Assembly: GCA_946480965.1 (NCBI GenBank)
Contig: CAMLMI010000016.1
Location: 1-27,926, forward strand
Origin: an uncultured Verrucomicrobiales bacterium
GTDB lineage: Bacteria; Verrucomicrobiota; Verrucomicrobiae; Limisphaerales; CANJSG01
Reading direction: 5' to 3'
DNA length: 27,926 nt
In this document: positions 9,301-14,522 of the stretch, piece after piece
How positions within the stretch are numbered: the stretch's first letter is position 1
How the letters are laid out: the number at the start of each line of letters is the position of its first letter
Notes under the pieces: model-generated
Seen by the model: only the letters and a program-made list of their open reading frames with translations
What the model was told of the DNA's origin: nothing
Databases searched by the model: none
Translations under genes and position numbers: made by a program

Positions 9301-10363
9301 CATCCTCGGCGACACCCTCACGCCCCTCGCCGGATCGATCGTCGGCGACGTGATCTTCACCAACAGCCCCGTGGGCGACAATCCGCGCTTCCTCCGCCTG
9401 CACCGCCCCGACGACTTCACCTTCACCAACGCCCTCCACAGCGTCGTGACCGGGGCCGCCGCCGGGAACTCTGGCCGCCTCGAGAAGTCCGGTCCGAACG
9501 CCGTCACCCTTACCGGCAACAGCACCCATCCGAGCGGCACCGTCATCAACGAGGGCACGCTCGAGGTCGGCAACGGCGGCGCCTCCGGGGCGATCGGCAC
9601 CGGCGACGTCACGGACAACGGCGTCCTCGTCTGGAACCGCTCGGACGATGTCGCGTTCGGCGGCGTCATCAGCGGCACCGGATCGCTCGTGAAGCGCGGC
9701 GCGGGCACCCTGACCCTCGGCGCGGTCCACACCTACACGGGCCAGACCATCGTCAGCAACGGCACCCTAGTCATGGTCAGCGGCGTCGTGCCCGGCGAAC
9801 TCGTGCTGGAAGGCGGCACCTACGTCGGCGGCGGCCTAGCCACCATCGTAACCAACGCCATCGTCGGCGGCCTGACCGTCAATTCGGGCACGCTCGTCGC
9901 CACGCTGAACAAGTCCCAGGCCCAGCCGAACACGGTCTATGAGGCCGCGTCGTTCACGGCGTCGGCGGGCGGCGTCCTCCGCCTCGTCAACGCCGGACCG
10001 GTCCCGGTCGTCGGCGACAAGTTCACCCTGTTCAACCAGCCCGTGAGCGGCGGCGCCGCCATGGCCATCAACGCCACGGGCTTCACCGTGCGAAACGATC
10101 TCGAGGTCGATGGCTCGGTCACGGTCACGGCGGTGCAGAACCAGGAACCTCCGACCCTCGTCACCAGCGTCGTGGGTTCGCAGCTCACCCTGTCCTGGCC
10201 CGCCGCCTGGATCGGGGCGGCCTCGCTCCAGGTGCAGACCAACCCGATCACCATTGGTCTGAGCTCGAACTGGTTCACCATCCCCGGCACCGGCACGAGC
10301 AACACCTTCAACGCGCCCATCGGCGGCGACGGCACCGTCTTCTACCGGTTGATCGCACCTTGA
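6356..10363 (+). CDS. Secreted autotransporter-associated beta-strand repeat (PATR) protein without barrel
   Basis: A 1335-residue exported protein. I chose ATG 6356 because it opens a normal signal peptide: MKTRQPMFK, then hydrophobic PILALSALVAG and a likely cut near AVHG/QTTY. An in-frame ATG at 6308 would add 16 residues before the signal. Repeated units of the type GTLTLxGxNTYSGxTxVxxGxL occur near residues 380, 611, 740, 811, 890, 962, 1045 and 1116, the signature of PATR repeats that form a parallel beta-helix. Two Trp-rich blocks (about 28-44 and 525-543, with TAANW or TAANNW) each precede a repeat run, suggesting duplication. The C-terminal ~75 residues (about 1261-1335, ending FYRLIAP) resemble an end domain I associate with verrucomicrobial secreted proteins. 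There is no autotransporter beta-barrel and no PEP-CTERM anchor. It is probably a surface or extracellular fibre or adhesin-like protein; its ligand is unknown. A strong terminator follows. Confidence 0.88.
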   Translation: MKTRQPMFKPILALSALVAGAVHGQTTYTWTNALGGNIATAANWDPNGQPSGATQDNAVFDGRTAGPLTVVSTATSLPSTGFGSQGINLLFTANQVSSVTFTSAVPTGMAAYGVNNIQIDSGAGAVTFGNPNTTGYRYELFGRPAGAVHALINNSANPATLHGNVRFQAGGGAAFTLDFQGTGQWNANNYLLNDNNAGMIITVTGPGTTVWTPGGYLGNGGIDSPVTINDGRLVLAASHPKLGNQAWNINGTFQFNAPSQAQVLTGAMSGAGTNIVTAGTLTLSSGTSAFTGTTLLQGGSLVVNGAENPGVSGPLGFGGPIVFAGGTLVFSPNNTFDYSPRFLATGGQSFRFDTAGQSVTFSDPVGLSGAGSTLAKLGAGTLTLAGPSAYTGETTVGAGRLVFQGAKTGSGNITVADSAALGVTATASQVTPATLAVGTTGSATLEFNNVNSTATPLIAAGTVTAGGPITINVNGGTFSAGQSYPLLSWSSGTAPAVTLGTLIGAAGDLSTNGNTIRLNVASLALVWSGAGSGAWDTTAANNWRLNGAPAVFTDGSAVLFDDTATGEAAIVLGSPVSPSGTTVNSGTRAYSIASSGANRIGGSGALGKNGTSVLTLSGGVNAYSGPTVVNGGVLSVGVLANGGAPSDIGASASGAGNLVLNGGTLEYTGGAQTSDRLFTLGTGGGVLNQAGSGALVLNNAEPIGLAGAGARSLTLAGASTENNLLAAALGDGGGATALTKSGPGKWILTGTNTHSGVTTVSGGVLQIGNGGTSGDIGLGPVVNNGGLEFNRTDTVTVSGAVSGSGSLTNSGTGTLVLAANNTYSGTTAINAGVLQAGTGGATGQLPSGTPIVNNGTLVYHTEGLYVSSGFFATHSGTGNVRVRSGYVKAIGQNTYTGWTLIDPGATFQVTEGNTGNLLSSVVTNNGTLVFGRQDNGVWGYTNNIVGTGAVIKEVNNTQGGGDITLAGTNTYTGGTFIAGGGIILGDTLTPLAGSIVGDVIFTNSPVGDNPRFLRLHRPDDFTFTNALHSVVTGAAAGNSGRLEKSGPNAVTLTGNSTHPSGTVINEGTLEVGNGGASGAIGTGDVTDNGVLVWNRSDDVAFGGVISGTGSLVKRGAGTLTLGAVHTYTGQTIVSNGTLVMVSGVVPGELVLEGGTYVGGGLATIVTNAIVGGLTVNSGTLVATLNKSQAQPNTVYEAASFTASAGGVLRLVNAGPVPVVGDKFTLFNQPVSGGAAMAINATGFTVRNDLEVDGSVTVTAVQNQEPPTLVTSVVGSQLTLSWPAAWIGAASLQVQTNPITIGLSSNWFTIPGTGTSNTFNAPIGGDGTVFYRLIAP

Positions 10364-10391
10364 TCGGGGGCCGGTAGGTTGGGGAACAACC

Positions 10392-10425
10392 GTGGGTGGC
10401 GGGCAACCGCCACCCACATTTTTTT
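10392..10425 (+). terminator. Intrinsic terminator of the PATR gene
   Basis: A perfect 11-bp stem, GTGGGTGGCGG (10392-10402) and CCGCCACCCAC (10407-10417), with a GCAA loop, followed by A and seven T (10419-10425). It lies 28 nt past the PATR stop. The U-run is present only for rightward transcription; for the convergent regulator gene the same hairpin has no T-run. Confidence 0.9.
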
Positions 10426-10476
10426 GTCCCGATCCGTGGCCGCCGAAGGAACCCGCGCGGACCCGAGGCCCGAGGG

Positions 10477-11664
10477 TCAGACCGTGGACGGCGCGCCGAA
10501 GTGCCTTTGCAGCACCAGGGCCAGCGCGCCGCGCAACCGGGGCTGGGTGTCCGGATCGGTCGGCACGAGACGGACGTTTGCCGGCGTCGTCAGTCCTTCA
10601 TGCAGGGCCTGCTCCACGATGGGGCCGACGCGGCTCCAGGCCCGCGTGATGCGGCCCACGACGACGATCATCTCGGGGGCCAGTCCGGAGGCCAGCATCG
10701 CCAGTCCACGGCCCAGATTCCGGGCCATGTGCTCCAGCACGGTCGCCGCCGGCCCATCCCCCTGCCCGGCCAGGTTCAGCAGGTCGTCGAAGGCGAAGCC
10801 CTCCGGCATCTTCCCGCTCGCCCCCGCCAGGTAGTCGCGCAGCGCGGCGTTGTTCGACGCGTAGGTCTCCCAGCATCCCCGGCCGCCGCAATGGCAGCGG
10901 GGACCGTTGGGATCGAAGCTGACGTGGCCGAACTCCCCGGCCATCCCCGACGCGCCCAGGATGAGCTGCCCGTTGCAGATGAGCCCCACGCCGATGCCCT
11001 CGGAGACGGTGACGGCCACGAGGTTGCGGATCTTGTCGGAATGGTGGCCGAACCACAGCTCGGCCAGGGCGCAGGCGTTGGCGGCGTTCTCCAGTTCCAC
11101 CGCCAGCCCGGTCTCCCGCTCCAGCGGCGTCTTCAGGTCCAGGTTTTTCCAGCCCAAGTTCGGCGCGAACACCAGCCGCTGCGACTCCCGGTCGGCCCGG
11201 CCCGGCAGGCTGAGTCCGATGCCCACGACGGCGATCCGGCGGTGCGCCCGCATCAGGCGGGAAAGCCGGCCGCGCAGTCGGGGAATGAACACGGCGGGAT
11301 CGCGGTCCGTGGTGAGCGTTTCCCGGGCGATGAAGCGCCCCTCCAGATCGGCCAGGCCCAGGGTCGTCTCCACCGGCCCGATGTCCACGCCCAGCATGCC
11401 CGTCCGCTCCGTGTTCAGATGCAGGGAAGTCGGCCTGCGTCCCCGGGCCGAGGTCTCGGTGGATCCCTCCACGACCCACCGCTCCGAGATCAACTGTTCG
11501 ACGATCGTCGAGACGGTGCTGCGTTGCAGGCCGGACCGCCGGGCGATCTCCGCGCGCGAGATCGAGCCGTGCTGCCGGATCAGGTTCAGGACGATGCGGC
11601 GGTTGATGTCCCGCGCGGTCTCGCTGGAGGCGATCTGGATATTGGAGAGGTCGATCTTTCGCAC
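10477..11664 (-). CDS. ROK-family transcriptional regulator (NagC/Mlc/XylR type)
   Basis: 395 residues, GTG start at 11664. An N-terminal winged helix-turn-helix (about 20-82; ISRAEIARRSGLQRSTVS forms the HTH) is followed by a ROK sugar-sensing domain from about 90 (GVDIGPVETTLGLAD). The ROK zinc site is intact: His247 in EFGH and Cys257, Cys259 and Cys264 in the CHCGGRGC segment, as in Mlc. The position of the catalytic Asp in ROK sugar kinases (END) reads ENAAN, so this should be a non-catalytic sensor. Family members repress sugar or amino-sugar genes and are released by the sugar or by a PTS partner; the effector here cannot be read from sequence. It converges on the PATR gene and starts only 31 nt beyond the 3' end of ffs. 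No clear Shine-Dalgarno is seen. Confidence 0.93.
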   Translation of the reverse strand: MRKIDLSNIQIASSETARDINRRIVLNLIRQHGSISRAEIARRSGLQRSTVSTIVEQLISERWVVEGSTETSARGRRPTSLHLNTERTGMLGVDIGPVETTLGLADLEGRFIARETLTTDRDPAVFIPRLRGRLSRLMRAHRRIAVVGIGLSLPGRADRESQRLVFAPNLGWKNLDLKTPLERETGLAVELENAANACALAELWFGHHSDKIRNLVAVTVSEGIGVGLICNGQLILGASGMAGEFGHVSFDPNGPRCHCGGRGCWETYASNNAALRDYLAGASGKMPEGFAFDDLLNLAGQGDGPAATVLEHMARNLGRGLAMLASGLAPEMIVVVGRITRAWSRVGPIVEQALHEGLTTPANVRLVPTDPDTQPRLRGALALVLQRHFGAPSTV

Positions 11665-11695
11665 CGGACGGTCGGGAACGAGGGGAAAAGAAATG

Positions 11696-11784
11696 TCAGG
11701 GAAACCACGACTGCACGGAGCAAACTACCGTTGCTGCCTTCCGGCCCTGGCGGGGTTCGTAAGTCCGAGCCCCATGGCCCCTGA
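11696..11784 (-). ncRNA. ffs: Bacterial small signal recognition particle RNA (4.5S type)
   Basis: On the minus strand the conserved SRP domain IV is clear: CCAGGGCCGGAAGGCAGCAA, with the GGAA tetraloop and the asymmetric bulge that binds Ffh. The ends TCAGGG (5', at 11784) and CCCTGA (3', at 11696) pair to close the rod, giving about 89 nt. There is no Alu domain, as expected for the short Gram-negative-type RNA. It forms the core of the SRP that targets nascent membrane proteins to FtsY and SecYEG. T-rich sequence (CATTTCTTTT) follows the 3' end. The exact ends are inferred from pairing. Confidence 0.95.
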
Positions 11785-11883
11785 CGCGGTCAACGTGGCC
11801 TGTTCCTCCGCACGAAGGCAATCGGGAAATCGCGGCGATCCACGCCCGTTCTGCCGCAGGCGGTTCCGGACGCCGCCGCTGCT

Positions 11884-13047
11884 TCAAGGCAAAGGCTCGA
11901 GCCCGACCGGTGTAACCGGCGCGAAGACCGCCTGCATCGACTGGAACAACGGTTCGGCCAGTTCCTTGCCGCCGAAGACCCAGACGAGCGCGGCGACCGC
12001 GATGTAGGGGCCGTAGGGGATCTTGGACGACCATTCGTGGCGCTTGAGCGCGATCAGCGTCACGCCCACGAACGCCCCGAGCACGCTGCTGGCGAAGAGG
12101 CTGAACATCGCGCCTTGCCAGCCGGTGAACGCACCGATGGCCGCCACGAACTTCACGTCCCCGAAGCCCATCGCCTCGCGCGGCAGGACGATCTGGTCCG
12201 TGACCGCCTCCATGCTGCCGACGGTCTCGGGCTTGAACTCCTCGTCGCCGATCTTGAGCAGCACGGGCGACATCGCGACGTCCACGTCAGTGAAGGTCTT
12301 CTCGGGCAGCGTGAGCGTCTTGGCGCGGAAGCGGATGACGTCGCTGTCGCGGTAGAACAGGTCTTCGTAGGGGATTTCTTGGTCGGGCAGCTTCACGCCC
12401 GTTTCGCCGAAGACGATCTTGGAATCGGGCTCCAGCGCGACCGTTTGTTTGCCGAAGAGCAGCTTGCCGCCGCGCAGGATCGCATAGACCACGCCGCCGC
12501 CGATGGCCAGGCCCCAGAAGCCGGACTTCATCGCGTCCACCGCGTTCGTCGCCCCGTGCATCGCCGGCACGAGGAAGGAGAAGACCATGCCTACGATCAT
12601 TCCGCCGATGGTGATCTCGTCCGGGATGATGAAGTGTTCCAGGTCGATGAACGTGGCCACCAGCAGCCCGCTGACCAGCACGCACATCGCGAGCGCCACG
12701 CCCGGACTGGTCTTTCCGTAGAGCAGCCAACAAACGAGGAAGAGGATGCCGGTGAGCAGTTCCACGAGAAAATAGCGGGGAGAGATCGGAGCCTTGCAGT
12801 TGGCGCACTTGCCCTGCAGCCAGAGCCAGGTGACGAGCGGGATGTTCAGGTAGAACGGGATGGAATACTTGCAGTGCGGGCAGTGCGACGGCGGGGAGAC
12901 GACGCTTTGACCCAGCGGCATCCGGTAGATGCAGACGTTGAAGAAGCTGCCGCACATGCTGCCGAAGACGAAGAGCACGAACGACCAGAAGTGGAACGGC
13001 ACCGCCGCCCAGCGTTCCGCGTCGAAGATGTTGGTGAAGATTTCCAT
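11884..13047 (-). CDS. pilD: Type IV prepilin peptidase / N-methyltransferase (PilD/GspO) with inserted loop
   Basis: 387 residues, ATG at 13047 directly abutting the aroE stop (TAAATG). It cleaves and methylates type IV pilin or pseudopilin leaders in the inner membrane. The N-terminal domain has the zinc tetracysteine Cys56-x2-Cys59 and Cys81-x2-Cys84 after GSFFNVCIYR. The two catalytic aspartates of the aspartyl protease are present: Asp135 in FIDLEHFIIPD and Asp297 in GFGDVKF. Several TM helices are visible. Unusually, about 90 polar residues (about 200-290; charged, with EDLFYRDSD and VLLKIGDEEF) lie between the usual membrane core and the GxGD motif, making it longer than the common 250-290 residue form. 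No pilin gene is nearby. aroE and this gene are probably co-transcribed. Confidence 0.94.
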   Translation of the reverse strand: MEIFTNIFDAERWAAVPFHFWSFVLFVFGSMCGSFFNVCIYRMPLGQSVVSPPSHCPHCKYSIPFYLNIPLVTWLWLQGKCANCKAPISPRYFLVELLTGILFLVCWLLYGKTSPGVALAMCVLVSGLLVATFIDLEHFIIPDEITIGGMIVGMVFSFLVPAMHGATNAVDAMKSGFWGLAIGGGVVYAILRGGKLLFGKQTVALEPDSKIVFGETGVKLPDQEIPYEDLFYRDSDVIRFRAKTLTLPEKTFTDVDVAMSPVLLKIGDEEFKPETVGSMEAVTDQIVLPREAMGFGDVKFVAAIGAFTGWQGAMFSLFASSVLGAFVGVTLIALKRHEWSSKIPYGPYIAVAALVWVFGGKELAEPLFQSMQAVFAPVTPVGLEPLP

Positions 13048-13965
13048 TTAACCGTAGATCGCCTTCTTCAGAGCCTTCCGCATTTTCTCCACGGGAGCCG
13101 GTTGGCCGGTCCAGATCTCCAGCGCCTTCGCGCCCTGGTAGAGCAACATGCCGAGACCGTTGGCCGTCTTCAGTCCGGCCTTCTCGGCCAGCTCCAGGAA
13201 CGGCGTCTCGGCCGGTCGATAGATCATGTCGTAGGCGAACCGCGCCTGCTTCAGGTCGAACATTCCCCCGTCCAACGGCAGCGCGTCCTCCGGCTTGAGG
13301 CCCAAAGACGTCGCGTTCAGCACCAGATCCACGGGGCCGGTCGGATACCCCACGGAAACCCCGGTGGCGGGGAAGCGTTGCCGGATGTCCGTCGCGACCG
13401 CCTCGGCCTTCGCCGCCGTGCGGTTGACCAGCCAGAGATGGCCCGCGCCTTCCGCCGCCAGACGCAGCGCGGCCACGCTGCCCGCGCCGCCTGCGCCGAG
13501 GAGCAGGATCTTCCCGCCGCGCGGCTCGTAGTCGAGGTCCTCGCGCAGCGCGCGGATGATGGCGTCGGCATCGGTGTTGAAGCCCACGGCGCGGGTTACC
13601 TGGATCGCCGAGACCGGCACGTCGCGCAGGGGAACCCATTCGCCGGACGGGTTCTTCGCCTCGAAACGCACGGTGTTGACCGCGCCCCAGACGCGGGCCG
13701 AAGCGTCGAGCGCGTCCATCATTTCCAGCGCGAGCAGCTTGTGCGGCACGGTCAGGTTCAGGCCGATGAAGCGCATCGCCTCCGCGCCTTTGAGCGCTGC
13801 GCGAAGCTGTTCCGGCAACACGTCGAAGGCGGCGTAGCGCCACGGCAGGCCCAGCTCGGCCAAGCCCGCGTTCTGCATCGCCGGAGAGGCGGAGTGCTGG
13901 ATGGGATGTCCATAGACCGCGCAGAAACGCGTGGTCGCGCTGATCGAATGGTCGGCCGAGAACAC
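13048..13965 (-). CDS. aroE: Shikimate 5-dehydrogenase
   Basis: Reduces 3-dehydroshikimate to shikimate with NADPH in the chorismate pathway (cytosol). From the GTG at 13965 (305 residues): the substrate site YGHPIQHSASP (18-28), catalytic Lys76 in NLTVPHK and Asp132 in GFNTDAD; the nucleotide-binding turn GAGGAG (157-162) and NADP-type NRT (181-183); then NATSLG and a C-terminal LLYQGAKALEIWTG helix. The frame stays open to a GTG at 14118, which would add 51 residues, largely acidic (EDEEDEEDEDEE) and encoded by a purine-rich repeat. That extension has no counterpart in AroE and is probably not native, so I prefer 13965; a TTG between the two is also possible. No Shine-Dalgarno decides it. 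The stop directly abuts the prepilin peptidase ATG. Confidence 0.93.
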   Translation of the reverse strand: MFSADHSISATTRFCAVYGHPIQHSASPAMQNAGLAELGLPWRYAAFDVLPEQLRAALKGAEAMRFIGLNLTVPHKLLALEMMDALDASARVWGAVNTVRFEAKNPSGEWVPLRDVPVSAIQVTRAVGFNTDADAIIRALREDLDYEPRGGKILLLGAGGAGSVAALRLAAEGAGHLWLVNRTAAKAEAVATDIRQRFPATGVSVGYPTGPVDLVLNATSLGLKPEDALPLDGGMFDLKQARFAYDMIYRPAETPFLELAEKAGLKTANGLGMLLYQGAKALEIWTGQPAPVEKMRKALKKAIYG

Positions 13966-14060
13966 GCGCGGGTTATCCCAGAGCGGCGACCGACGAAGCA
14001 AATCCGAATCCCGAAGGAGCGCGCGGAAGGGTGTGACCAACGATGGAGAGCCCCTGTTTG

Positions 14061-14144
14061 CTTCTTCGTCCTCGTCTTCCTCATCCTCTTCGTCCTCCCC
14101 AGAAATGTCGGAGACCACCCGACGAAGACGAAGACGAAGACGAG
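14061..14144. repeat. Purine/pyrimidine-rich inverted repeat upstream of aroE
   Basis: The left arm 14061-14098 is built from CTTCGTC/CCTC units and the right arm 14121-14144 from GACGAA units; they are imperfectly complementary around a 22-nt centre and can fold into a long hairpin. A second copy of the same design lies at 26838-26923 in the ccoI tail. It sits in the divergent gap between aroE and the small membrane protein gene, so it may affect aroE expression or simply be inserted there. Confidence 0.7.
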
Positions 14145-14231
14145 ATGCACCGCCACTTTCATTGCCCCTCGTCCGAACCGTCGAAGAATCCCTTTGCCTG
14201 CCGCCGTGCGCCGCTCAATCTCCCCGCTTAA

Positions 14232-14519
14232 ATGACAGTCACACTCTGGATCTACATCGCCCTGTTGCTCGCCGGTGGCCTCATGGGCTTCATCAAGGGC
14301 AAGAGCAAGGCCTCGCTGATCGCCTCCTCGATCTTCGCCGTCCCGCTCATCCTTGCGGGCCTCGGCGTCATCCAGCCGTTCTTCGCCGACTTCACGCTCT
14401 TCGTCCTGCTGATCTTCTTCGGCATCCGCTTCATCAAGAACCGGAAGTTCATGCCCGGCGGCCTGATGCTCACCCTGACCATCGCGGCCATCCTCGTCCG
14501 GCTCGTGCTGCGCGACTGA
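14232..14519 (+). CDS. Small TMEM14-like (UPF0136) membrane protein
   Basis: 95 residues, ATG at 14232. Mostly hydrophobic, with segments at about 5-20, 28-50, 52-67 and 74-92, and a short GFIKGKSKASL loop after the first helix. The glycine-rich first helix (LLLAGGLMGFIKG) and the overall length fit the Tmemb_14/TMEM14 family, small membrane proteins of unclear bacterial function. The start follows a TAA triplet directly and has no Shine-Dalgarno. It ends 3 nt before the helicase start, so the two are probably co-transcribed, but no functional link is evident. The family call rests on overall pattern. Confidence 0.8.
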   Translation: MTVTLWIYIALLLAGGLMGFIKGKSKASLIASSIFAVPLILAGLGVIQPFFADFTLFVLLIFFGIRFIKNRKFMPGGLMLTLTIAAILVRLVLRD

Positions 14520-14522
14520 TCC

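Noticed and set aside
6317..9730. A 1137-codon open frame antisense to the PATR gene
   Set aside because: Low-complexity Gly/Ala/Arg/Asp/Val translation that mirrors the repetitive, GC-rich sense strand; no start signal or domain.
13966..14118. N-terminal extension of AroE to the upstream GTG
   Set aside because: The added residues are an acidic run from a purine-rich inverted repeat and have no counterpart in shikimate dehydrogenases; more likely untranslated.
14043..14231. A small forward frame directly before the TMEM14-like gene
   Set aside because: It crosses the purine-rich repeat; its Pro/Arg-rich and acidic composition reflects the repeat, with no conserved pattern.
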